Source: Numida meleagris
Taxonomy: Eukaryota > Chordata > Aves > Galliformes > Numididae
Direction of reading: 5' to 3'
Assembly (NCBI RefSeq): GCF_002078875.1
Contig: NC_034424.1
Span: forward strand, 6,631,299-6,695,298
DNA: 64,000 nucleotides
In this document: one piece after another, positions 13,001 through 25,900 of the stretch
How the letters are laid out: each line of letters begins with the position of its first letter
Position numbering within the stretch: the first letter of the stretch is position 1
Translations under genes and position numbers: made by a program
Notes under the pieces: generated by a model
What the model was told of the DNA's origin: nothing
The model's input: the letters and a program-made list of their open reading frames with translations, nothing else
The model's database searches: none

Positions 13001-16000
13001 ACTTATCTACCTCATTCTTGACTCGTTGCAATTTTCAGTGGAATTAAGAGTCTTGGCTGAATTAATTTACCTTTTAGACAGGAATTGTAGTAATCATCTA
13101 TCTGGCTTTGATACGACAGCAGATTCTGTCTGAGTACTTCTGCACAACGTTCAAATGTCTCCGGCAGATCTTCAGGCATTGTGATTTGATGCTTCTCTTT
13201 GTGGTAGAACTCCTTCAGGAGTTTAAGATAAGACAGAGAAGGTGCTGATAACACATACAAACAAGTCATATCTACGCATATAACAGTAGCAGGGATACAG
13301 AAGGCTGTCAATCACTCTCTTATTTGATACCAGTTATCTTCCTCTGCCTGTGCTTAATTTTATTCCCTCTCTGCTCTTTGAACAGAGAGCGTTTCCAAGA
13401 CTACAGTGCAGCTTAACTACTATGTCTGAAAATATATTATCAGTCCTCTTACTACTATACTGCTCTTAGCTTTGGTAACATGCCTTCAAATATTAGTTAT
13501 TATAATGGTACTACAGTCCTATTAAGGAATTGTCTGATAGATACTTTTTCATTAGAATGAAGAAGATTAGGACTGCCTTGGCTTTGCTGCTGTACAACCA
13601 GACACAGGAGTTGGTGCCCCCAGGAATTAAACCACACAAGGTTCTGAAATACCCAGTCATTAATAATACTTGATGTAGAGTGTTTTTAGAAATTAGATGG
13701 CCCAATGAAGTAAGCAGTTTTTGGATAGCCATCCAAACATTGTGATCTAACCAAGTCATTCAGCTGACACGTTAGACCTAGAGCAGCAGAAGGGTCTGAA
13801 GAACAGCTTTCTTACCTCAGCGAGACAGAGCAAGTTGTTATTACCCGTCCAGAGAATATTCATAACAATCCCCTTAAAAGTACTGAAAATGAACAAAAAT
13901 AATAATAAAAAATACAATCATACTGGATAAAGATCAGTTAGTTCTAATAGAGAAGGAGAATGGAACCACTGAAAAATCATCTCTGAAATGGTTTGTTCCT
14001 TATTCATTTGTGCAAATGAAAAAGTGAGCCCAAGAACATATCACCCCCTCCTGAGGGGATGGATTTCTTTCCGAAGATACACATGACTTACTTAGATTCA
14101 GGAGGCTTTTCTCCAAATATCTGGAACCTCTTGTCACTGAGAACCGATCTGGTGCATTTCTGCATGCTAAGAAGGCAAAAATATATATATATATTTGTCC
14201 ATAAGTCTTTTGTTTCTCTAATTATTTGAGCTAGTCAGTGATGTGATAGGTATAATATTGAAGAGAAGTTGAGAAAACGTAACTCTAGAACTAGTATTAC
14301 ATGGAAACTATTGCTGATTTTAAAATCCCCATGACTCTCTCCTCAATGGCTTTTCAGAACTATCCTGTTGCTCTCACCATTAGACTCACTCATTTCATCA
14401 GTGTGTGCACCTAGCTCAAGATGTACTATTTAGATGCTGGACCTGGAAACGAAGCCACGTTGATTTAAGAGTGGGGTTAGTTGGCATTTCAACAGTCTCA
14501 TAATACAGATCAACAGCTGATTAGCAGGAGAAAAGCACTCCTCCATCCCAAGTCTGAAATGAACCAAAGGGCTGATGACAAGGACACAAACTGTGAGATC
14601 CCAAATGGGAAGCAGAAAGAAGGCTAACACTAACAAAAATGAAGAATTTCTCCAAGAAGAGGCAGTGCATGAGAGGATGTAACATCTCACCTTCCTCTTG
14701 ACGTCCTTTTTTCAGTTGCCATCTTCTTGGTGTTCCGAGCTGCGTGCTTGTAAGCGTCAGATCTCTGAGGACCTTCATCAGGTACATTTAAGTGAGAACT
14801 CTTCTTCTGCGTGGGAAGAATTGCTTTGTATTTAATAAGGAAAGAAGAAGAGCGAAGTATAAATGCCAACTTTCTTCCATAACAAATTTGTTATAACAAA
14901 TACGGGTACTTCATTAAAAACCAAAGAAAAAAACACCTTATCTTATTCTGCACCTTTCATTGGTTAAGAGCCAAAAAGATACCACAGTGCAAAGTAAAGA
15001 CAGCTAAGGTGACAGTGAGGATGCATGACCCTCTCAAGGCTAACATGTAAGCTGCTGACCTGGAACAGCTCAACCTGCTCCCTAGCAAGCTGTGAACTAT
15101 AACTAAGATAAATGAATAAATTAAAAGAACTTCCAGCACACCTGGTCCCAGTGAATCACTGCTGTCCTGATTTAGGCCTGAAGATTTTCTCCTGGATGAC
15201 TGAATTCTGGAACAAAAGGAAAAGCTAAGTGGCTTTGGAATACCTGGCTACAAGTTCCCTTCTCCTAGCAAGTGTCCAGTGCAGATCAATTACTGAGATG
15301 GTGTTCAACTGAAGGGGCTGCATTTACAACCAACAGTGTAAACAGGAATACCTTCATGGAGTAACTAATTGCTTAACTGGAATTCAGGGATTTCCTACAA
15401 GCATAGCTGTGCATGAAGTTGTTCTTATTGCTAGCACAGGCCTTGTAAAGAGAAGATATATATGTAGCAAGGAAAATGCAAATAGACAATGACAGAAAAA
15501 CGTAATAAGGCAAACAAGTACTTACCCGAGTAAGTTTTTAATAACGCTTACTGATAAATCATCAATTGCAGATTTTCCCATTCTGCTTGGATTTAACAAA
15601 GGAAATCTGACAGGATCCAGCCCCATCATCCTCAATTTGTTCTCCGCTCGAATAGCAGCAGCAATGGGACCTCGTAATGTAACCTCTGCTGCAGGAGGGG
15701 CAAAGTGCTCCTGAATTGGGCACAAAATGAAACCACGTAGGTTGTAGCAGGCAACTAGCATCAGCAATACATGTAATTACTGTTTATAGAAATAGATATT
15801 CCAAACATGCTATTTTGCTTGACAGGCTGGAAGAAAAACTTCTGTAATTCTAGAAGTGTTGTCACAGCTGTATAGCTCTGTGGCACTTAGATTATGGATG
15901 GATCCTCACAATCATCTTAAGCACCACCTAAACATTACTCTCAAAGATTACGAAAACTTTTAAAACAGATACACATTAAAAGATGACTCAAAACTGAATA

Positions 16001-16907
16001 AAAGGTAGAGAACAAATACTCTCCTACGTTATCATATGGTATTGTTGCGTTCACTAGCAGGCAATCAAGGTACTGGCTCCTCGCCTTCAGTTCTTTGATC
16101 ACTACTTTGATGAAGTCATACAACTCCTCAGAAGTCAAAGACTGAAAGAAATACGTAATACAGATGGCATTTACTACATCAGAGAGAGGAGACTTCAGAT
16201 ATGCTGACAGTTCCATGCAAGATCACTTGGAACTGTTCTGTTAACACATACACGAGAGCAATGAGATTGCACTGTGAACAGGAGAACAGGTACAGAGCTG
16301 CCCTGAGCCAAAATGTGGTCAAAGTAAAATCATTTCATCTGTTTAGAACTTACTTCTTCATCTGCAGTAGGGTGAGCGAAAGCACAGAGCTTCTCCAGGC
16401 AGGATTTCAATGCTGCTGCCTGCACATTGGAATTTGCTACCTGGAACAGAAGCAGACATTGGTGAGGGAAAATCTCATTCAAGGGATTTTCAGAACCTCC
16501 GCTTTGAAACCACGAGACTTGCTAGTAAGGAGACTCAGTCACTAGCACTCACAAAACCAACACTGCTCTGCTCAGATGCACATGATCCATGTGCTGCAAG
16601 GCCACAGCGTTCCAGGACAGCTGCAGGAAGGCCATGGTTTCAGAGCACAATGACGAAAATCAGTTTTGAATTGACACAAGAAGTTACTTGTGGTCGGTTC
16701 GCTCTGAACTCAGCCAGAAATCCATTCAACGGAATAAAAGAGGAACGATTAGAATTCCTTCAAACAAAGCTCTGATGTTTCTGCTCGTACCTCGGATTTG
16801 ATTTGCACCCGTAGATTTGTCAGAAGCTGTTGGATCTTCTCCATAAAGACTCGATTCATAAAGAGACAATGGAACCTTGTTTCAGCCTGGTTGATAACTT
16901 CAGTAGC
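10066..16907 (-). other. CCDC180: CCDC180 exon block 3 (C-terminal half)
   Basis: Exons: 16907-16791, 16440-16354, 16141-16028, 15710-15526, 15206-15142 (tentative), 14816-14701, 14166-14092, 13882-13816, 13212-13071, 12722-12562, 12127-11990, 11455-11340, 11238-10999, 10635-10497, 10197-10066. Recognisable segments include FMEKIQQLLTNL, the basic linker KHAARNTKKMATEKR, and SDKRFQIFGEKPPES running into GIVMNILWTGNNNLLCLAE. The final exon ends QRWENWWNQ...KQLYT, then stop. The tentative exon 15206-15142 accepts the incoming phase but leaves one base too many for the next exon. Confidence 0.82.
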
Positions 16908-19900
16908 CTTTAAAAATCCCAGAAATAAGAGAGAGACTCATTTGTTTTCACTCTTTTTTTTTGGCTTAAATAGTTGAACTCACCGTTTCTACTTATTCTT
17001 CCATCACGTATTTGTCACACAGAATTAACCAGAACGGTTTTAAAGCTCCAATCCAGGATGATTATAAATCACATTATATATGCCAATACAACCCATAATC
17101 CAAAAGGGTGAAGCTCTGCACACACCTGCTCCAAGCAGCTCGATTCCATTTTCTCCATATCAGCCACAATTAACTTCTCCAAAGAATCAATATGTTTGCT
17201 TTCTTTCTGAAGACGCTTACTGAAAGACTGTACCTCCTCCGGAGAAAAATTGCCTCCCTCCACGAATAACCTGAAAGCAGCCAGCAAAGGGAAAGCCATC
17301 GCTCATCACAGAAACACCACGGTTGGAAAAGACCTCCGAGATCCTCCAGTCCAACCATCTGCCTACCACCAGTATTTCCCCACTGACCATGTCCCTCAGT
17401 GCAGCATCTCCATGGCTTTGGAACACCTCCAGGGACCGTGACCCCACTGCCTCCTTGGGCAGCCTTTGCCAATGCATTATTGCTCCTTCAGAGAAGAGAT
17501 TATAGCTGAGCAGTTCTACCACACAGATATGAAGACGAATGAAAAGAGGGTAACAACCTTGGCTTAACAACTAATGTTCTTTAGAGGAACATATAGCAAC
17601 AAAGAAACATTACTTTTACTATTCTGCCAATAGAACAAACGCCGATATCCAGATACAGATAACTTTACCAACATTCCTCCAGCAATATCTCTGTACCTGC
17701 AGCCTTTGAGAAAATCCACATTTGAATCTCTTAGTTTTCCCAAAGTTTCCTCCAGATAGTTCCGATAACTCCTCAGGGAAACTCGGATGACGTCCAGGTG
17801 ATGAAGGAGCTCTGGGCACACGCTGCTGCTGGAGGAATCTAACCTAAAGCGAGCAGCAGAAGATGGGGAAAACACATAGAAAGAGGAGCAAACGTTACGG
17901 TTCAGAGACTCCCAGCTTTAAGACATCAGTAAGACCTGAGAACTCTGGGATATCTTACTGTTCTGATAGCAACTTACCCAATGGTGATGGTTTTGATGAA
18001 CACTCAGCACACACCAGCAAGCAGCTGGTGCTGTTGCAAAGCATCCTTCAAAACCCATTAGTCTGTTACTTTGCGGATTCAGTAAACCGGATAAAGTCTA
18101 AACAAATCAAACACAGTCCACTTTAAGATCAGTACCCCTTCCAAAATATATGGAAAAGGTGATCCATTCAGAGAGAGAGGGAACAAAAATTATTGCCATT
18201 TTCACAGAGTTCCAGGAGAGCCTTTACATGGCAGGCAGAAGGGGCTCAGAACAATGCTAGGAACAGGCACGCCAGCTCTGGCTGCTGGCACACTTACTGC
18301 TCGGCCACAGGAGCCCGAAGGAATGCTGGTTCCATGTCGCGGATCCGCGAGTCCAAGTTTTGGATGCTGTCATTTTGCTGATCACAAAATCGGAGGAATT
18401 CAGCTCTCTCCTTCTTCAGAGCTTCTCCCACCTCATGGCAGTGGTGCTCCAGACACTTTTTATGAAGTAACAGTTCCTCTGATAAGAAAAGAAGAGTTAC
18501 AGTATGGCCATTATTCCCTGTTTGGTACAGACTGCCATGACCACCGTTACCAGAAGCACCAGTGAAACAAAACAAACTGGATCCCAGAGGACCTTAAGAC
18601 CACTAATGAAGTAGACCCAATTCTTTGACTTTTCTCCTCGTGGTGTCTTATGCCCCAGACAATTCTGAATCAATTCAAATCAAATCACAAACATCTTTTG
18701 TTTGCTCTGAGCTCTTTTCTTTTGGTCACTGCTGATCTCCTTTATCTTTCCATTCTCAGCCTTGTCACAAACGGAAAGAGAAAAGGTGTGCTGGTGTCAG
18801 TGGAGCTCTTTTGCCTGTTTGATTAAATTGAAAGTGTACTTTATTTTTGTGGAGGAAAAAAAAAATCATTCTATTTTAATTTATTTGGGTAAGTCGAGAG
18901 CGAACCAACCAGCCTCATGGAAGCTGCCAAGAAGGTATCTGCCCTTCTCGTAGGGAAAGGGGGATTAGAAAAGCTGTTTTCCTCTTCTTCCCAAAGAGAC
19001 TTCTTCACAGTTGGCTAAAAACCAACAAACCCACCTTAAAATCAAGCTTTTCCCCCCAAAATCCTTTTAGGAGAACTGTCAAGATTTCTCATTAGCAGCC
19101 AATCTGTGGCTGCATAGTGATATTTCACACAGGTAATTCCTTTGTCTCCTGTACTCAGAAGTCACCCCCCCCCCAGCACTTGTTCATTTTCGTTTTTCCT
19201 TGTATGATCATCTCCAGATGAAGACAGACAGTGTTCAGAGTGAAGAAGTAGGTACCAGCTCTAACACTGTAGATATTTGTCTCTATATTCTCCTGCCTCA
19301 GTTCACACGAGAGAAGATGCTGCCGAAGTTCTGAACTCAGCTCCTCTTTCTTGGCACCTACAGTGGCCCACAAGTTGGATAAGGACTCTGCAAACCACTT
19401 CTCCAAGTGTTCAAAAAAGCAGAGGCGCACCCTATGATTTAAGAAAGAAATTCTTACAGCGAGGAACACTGAGTAATAAACAGAAATGCCCTACACACGT
19501 TAAATGTAAGGAATTAACTCTGGCTACAGGAAGATGAGGTTTCTCAAACCCTTGCACTGTGCCAGTACTACTCATTTTGTCTACAGCTGTTAACAATACT
19601 CATATTTTATATCTCTCTAATACTGAAATGATTAGACTTGCTATAAAAATGCTCTGTCACTATTAATGTTCACTCACTAAACTTTCTATAATACAGGAAT
19701 ATTCCGTAAGAGGGAAATGCTTGTGTGGTTCATCCAGGAGCCATGTATGAAGGGCGTTACCAGAAGTTTATCTTATTTTTACCAGTTAAAAAGGGAATAA
19801 CATCAAAATACTCAGTAATTTTTGCATACTTAGTCTAACGTTCCTTCCGAAGAGCTGAAATGTTTCTGTTACCTAAAGGGAAAGAGAAAACAAACAGTTT

Positions 19901-22900
19901 CCTACTAACCTTTTCTTCAGTTCTACAAACACCGTTTCCTTGATAAGTACATGTTCCAGGTACATAGGAAGTGATCCTTTTTCATCATATTTTGTAAGAT
20001 GCGTCTCTAGGACATCAGGTTTCCCTGCCTCTTCAGCTCCAAGAACAGTGTAAGTGTTTCCACTGGAAGTGGAAAAGGTCTCAACAGCGATTTCAGAGAT
20101 TCCCACCTTGCTGCTGTTGAACGTATCCTAGGAAACAACTGGGAATCATCACCCATGGCCTCTAACAACACAATATTAGAATAAGTGAATGCATGCATCC
20201 ATTGCATGCACCTGAGTTCCCCTGGGTTGGCCCTGCCTTCCCACCAGGTGCTCCATTACTGCTTCAAGCTGTGACTGAGCATTTCCACTACATTAAGGAA
20301 TGGTTCTGAACTGTTTGATAGACTCCCTTCACCTAGTAGCAGCATTGAAAATCCTAATGGTGAAGAAATACTGTTTAATAAAGATGGACACATGCTCTGT
20401 GTGCAAACTAAATATATGCTAAGGAATTTAAGACTTATTTCAGCAAGGTGACCTCCTGTTTGCCATGATTTTACAAAAAGCTTCCATCACTTTCAAATGT
20501 ATTCTCTCACACTTAACTTCTGGAAAGCTCACCCTCTGTTCTATATCATCCAGTTCGTCACTCCCTTGAAGAGTGCTCTCTCCATCTTCTTGTTCCTCTC
20601 TTTCTTCACTTTCCTGTGCAAAGACCTTCTCATTCTCAGGAATATTTGTTCGTTCATTTTGTTGTTGACAGCTATCAGCCTTTTGCTTTTCTTCATTTTC
20701 CTGCACAACACTCTCCGTTTGCTGCTCCCCCGGATTTTCAGCTTCCAAAACCTCAGCTAATCATTTCCAGAAAGCAGAGTTTTAGTGATCACAATACAAA
20801 GAAATGCAGATGAAAAACAAGCAAGCAGAAAGGCTTATATGTACTATCAAGGTATTACCTTGACCTGGAAACATGGAGTCTATCTTTCCTTCCAAGTTCT
20901 GAAGGAACAACAGAACAATTTTAAAGTAAGGATTTGCTTGCTTATAAGAGATTCAGATTCTTTTCCAAAATATATCTACTTCATTAGCCTACAATAGTCT
21001 CAAAAAAATCATGCACCTGGGAGACTTCAAAAGAAGTTTGACTTCTTCATACCTGTTTGAAGATTTCTTTTACATTAAAATATTGGCTAAGGGATTCACT
21101 GTAAGAAATCAGTTCCTGCAAAATGGCTTCTGGGTAACTTGTGACTTCCTCCATGAGAACTTTGTTGGACGCCTCATACCTGTTAAATTCAGAGCTGCTG
21201 GTTAAGAGACTTAAGTATGTATAGAAATAAAATGAAATATAACTACTATGCCCTTTAATCCAAATCTTTGTGATTAAAATCTCATAAATGCTTCAGGCTG
21301 GGATCAACTATTCTGCTACACCTGAACACATTACATCCTGGCTTGTTCGTAGGGATTAACTTGGTATACACACTTCAGTGAGCAAAAGCTACCTCTTGTG
21401 ATATTTTTCCTGACATTAAAAGGTATATTGCTTTTGTTTGGTTGGTTTTAATGGTCCTAATGAATGTAAAGAGCACTGAACCAACAGCTCTAAAAGCAGT
21501 TTCAGTGTGGGGCGTGTGCATATGGATCTGCCTCATGGTTTTCTAATATATGTCAGATCTGACCAACAGAAGATACCTTCTGGGTGTGAAACTATGGCTG
21601 CATCCTCTCTGCCTATTCAGTTTTCCTTTGGGTAAAATATTCAGCAAGTAGAGCTGTAGGTGCTCACATGGTTGTGACTCCTAAACGTAGGTATTGTTTG
21701 CCCTAACCTTGCTCAGTATGGAAATTGTTTCATTTTACATCCCTATGCGAAGCACCAAGCAGTGTATTTCCACATCGTCATACTACAGCATGAACAGGGC
21801 CTGAACTGTACAACCAGCTTCCACACACACTTATTAAGTCTGCACTACAGAATTCATACTCAGCTCTGATGCCATCCAAAGAAGAAAGGGCATTCTTCAA
21901 AGATTTCTTCAGGTTTTTTTCAGAGCTCGCTGTCCTCATTTTATCCAAAATGATAGCCAGATTAGTTTCCATCACCTAAAACCACATAAAAAGAACCCAG
22001 TAAAAGTGATTTAGTATTTACTAAAATGTTTTGTAACTATCTAGGCTCCAAAAATAAATTACAAGAATGTATCCAAAAACATAGTTGATAGCATGAAAGT
22101 AACACCCAGAAAATCCAGTATAAGTGTTAATTATTACATTTTTATTTTTATACTGTTTATACACTTGAATTCACAAGGCTCTTCTGCATTAAAAAGCCCT
22201 TTCTTTACATCATACTGTATTCTTATTTTTATGCTTATACCTGAATTGATTTATCCTGTTTCCATCTGCATTCATCTAATTTCTTCTGGAGTTCACCCTC
22301 CAGCTGGGACAGTTTGAGCTGATGGATGTCCCAGAGAACACTGGCTTCCTTACAGTAGCTATACAGGTCTCTGCAATTCTGCTTGTTGCATTTAGCCAGC
22401 TCCTCAAAGCCTCTCTGAAAAACACATCCAAGTTATCATGAAACTGAGTGCAAGAAGGCGAAATACAAGAGTAAGGGGACATATGACATGATAAAAGGCG
22501 ATCAGCCTTCAACAGAGTCTCTTCTATTCTGAAAAGAAAAAATAGTCCAAGTAAAACAGATAAGAATATGGACTTTTGTTTTAGAGGCTGAGCTATCAAA
22601 CCTTCTGTTTATTCTTCTGGTACCATAAAGCATAGAATAAACAAGATCTGCACAACCCCAGAAGTACTTTGCCATCCTTCATCTTAGGAGCAATTACTCA
22701 GTCACTGTCACGTATAGGATCATATAGGATAGGACTGACAGAAATTCAGAAGGGCATTCAAATCCATCCCTCCTCCTCCAGGCAGGATGGGCTCTACCCA
22801 ACCTACCTCTGACAATTTATTATAAAACCATCGCTGATAAACTCTTCCCTTGAATCACATCCTAGCTTTTTAGGTACCATCCTGTTTTATTTATGGGACA

Positions 22901-25900
22901 GGTACTCAATCACACTACAGCAAGGCACCAATAGCCTAAGAAGCACATTCATAGCACATGAATAATAGACTATTCCTAAAGAGGAATAAGAGTAAATGCA
23001 ATAAACATACAATCATGTGCTCCAGTTCTTCTTCAAACCGACATCGTAGTTTCTCAGTCAACAGAAGGAAGTCAGAAGCCACCATTTCTTCAGCCTCTTC
23101 TTGTGTGCAAACCTTCAGATTCAACAGGTTATTCTGAATGAAAAAACACGAAGTTATTGACACACATATGATATAACAGAATATCATATGGCTTTTAGAA
23201 AATGAACACGGACTAAAATGGTTCGCACTTCCTATAGCTCCAGCATCCAGTCTACACAACACGTTTCAAAGACAAAGATTCAGTCTCCCATATCTCACCT
23301 TCTGGGAAGTAAGCAGTACAATCCTGTTCAGATATGGGGAAAAACAGAGCTGAGTGTGACGTTTTTTCCCCAAAATAAGAGAGATTAAGGACAAGACTGA
23401 GGGTTCTGACCCTGAGGTCACTACCCAAGCGTGGGGCGGCACTTCCTTCATCATTGCTAGTTGTTATTGCTTTTACACATTTCAAGTACAAATACCACAT
23501 GCTACCATGAAATGAAACGGACAGGGGGTATCCCAGCAGAACAAGGCAACAGTTGGGACTAATTTATCTTCTTATCTCAATCCTCAAACCCTAGCACTGC
23601 AACAACACTTCATATACTATTACCAAGAACCCTTCCAAGACCTCAACAACGCTGTGGTACCGACCTTGCACAGCTGTGCTTCTGCCAGACATTTTTGCTC
23701 GACACTCTCATACTGGGCACGAATTTTCATCGTACACTGCATATTGTGGGCATCTGGAGGGTATGGAAAACAGAGCATTGACAATACTTCACTATTTCCC
23801 AGAACACAGCAAACATACTTTCAAGCACCCACCTGACTCGTTACTGATAGGGGAAAAAACAAGACAGAAAGAACTGCTTGAATTCCAGACTGGTTTTCTG
23901 ATTTCCCACCTTACCTATACTTCTGTTTAAATCCACCAAGGAGCTGTACCACTCATTAATCTCAGCTTGTGTGCTCGCTGGAGGCAACAAATCGCTATCA
24001 AAATAGGAAACAATATATCAGATCTCTTCAGAGATAACCCAGTCAGTTGTTAAAAGATAACATTATAAATCAGCATAACCAGACTACCCTGCTTTATTTA
24101 CGGCCATTTCAGCAATGAAAATAAAACAAGATGAATGCAGTTTTTCAAGGCCACTGTTTACCAACAGGGAATTAAATCTCCATTGTTGCTACATCCATTA
24201 TAAAAGAAAAACTGCATTTGAAGATGGCAGCGTTGCACCCAAACCATCTTATTTTTGTCAGAATGGACAGAATTCAAAAATAGCAGTATGAGGTGTCTTT
24301 TAACATTCACTTCTTCAGGAATTCTACAGATCAATCTCCCACCCAGAAATTTGACAGCATCACCCATTTTTACATGCACATCCATCCACGTCCGCCTCTT
24401 TCTACAAAGCTTCATATATCACTCAGGTTTAGTTCTGTGTTACTGCATTTCTTGCCCTTGATAGCCCCTTGGTAGTGAAACAGGTGCACCAAACAAGGAC
24501 ACCAAAAAATACTTTTTTTTCCCCCCATTAAAAAGAGCTTTATGGAAGAGATTTTGGCCCTGCCTTACTGCTGCATTGGACAACCAATGCTCTTTGCTCC
24601 ATCTCAGATGGAGATGGAGCAAAGAGCATTCAGCAGTCACATCAAAAACTAACAGGGCAGCTTGGGTTGGAAGGGCCCTTGGAGGTCATCCAGCTCCATC
24701 CCCCACCACGGGCAGTGGTGCCACCACAAGTCCCTCATTGACTACACCAAGAACTCTACTTTTGTTACTGTACTCTCGTCAGTCATACGTAAGATGCTGC
24801 AGCAATTCCAGCCTCCGTTCATTAAGCAGAATCTGACCGCTCATCATATTTTCCATTTCTATTTTCACCATTTGGGGATCCTGTATTTCCTCCTTTGCCA
24901 TAAATTCTCTGTAGGATGGAAGAATACATCGATGCAAATATGCGTTGGGAAAAACCGAATGCTTGAAGCACAAACACAAAACATGTCTTAGGAGTACCAG
25001 CTAAAAACAAGAAAGCTAAGTTTGGAGTTTTATTGGGGAAAGATACTAAAATACTACTTTTCATAGAAAACGTGATGGAACACCGGTCACTTTATGCTAT
25101 TCATGCTCCAAAATATGAACTGTTGTCAAACTTCAGACCTGAAACTCTGTATGATGCAGTTCTTTCGTATGAGCCTCCAGTCCTTGACTCTATCTCGCCA
25201 CTTCAATTGAAGCGATAATTCCCTTTTCATCTCTGATTTCATCAGATTAAAGAACAGTTTGGCAATCGCCCTCTGATTAGCCAGCAGCGCTCTGTTAATC
25301 ATCTGCGTATGAAAACATAAAGACAGGAATAAAAGCAGTATATGACAGGAATAGAAAGTGCCAGCTCCGTGTCAGACTGAGGAAGAAGAATTGAAATGAC
25401 AAGAAATACCCCTGCAATATAGAAACCTCTCTCCTACATGGCAGAGATTGACAGGTAGCAGCAATCATTTCCATTTGAAAATGAGAAAAGAGCAAAATAT
25501 GGGGGTGGGGGGGATTTCAGATCGCTGTCTTCTTACAGGTGAAGCTGACTCCCAATGAAAAGGGCTTACCATGGCCTCATCGTTGATGAACCTGTGGACA
25601 TCTGCTGATGACAAGAAGGAAATTTCCTCCAGCATCGCAGTATACTTCCTCAGCACATCTGTAATCTGTACAACACAAGAATCAGAAAGACACAAAAGGC
25701 TCTGCACAACTGCTTGCCTTAGGGAACTGACACTTCAATGATATTAATAAGAATTTGTTTTTTTCCCCAAATAAATTCAATTGGTTGACAGATCGAGAAG
25801 TGAATCTTTAAATATTGATGCTAAATTATTAGATACTGATTCATAAAAGCAACTAAAAATAAATCAATCACTTTTGTTGCTATTTGACTGATTACTTCCT

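Larger units (their letters stand above)
17126..23133 (-). other. CCDC180: CCDC180 exon block 2 (middle)
   Basis: Exons: 23133-23011, 22414-22241, 21975-21831, 21179-21053, 20898-20859, 20756-20533, 20106-19910, 19431-19256, 18478-18298, 17843-17697, 17270-17126. The 224-bp exon 20756-20533 encodes the acidic linker rich in Glu, Gln and Asp. From 20106 onward similarity to the human protein is strong (ETFSTSSGNTYTVL, then FFEHLEKWF). The 21831-to-21179 join is one base out of phase with the obvious donor; an alternative weak donor further downstream would restore it. Confidence 0.82.
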
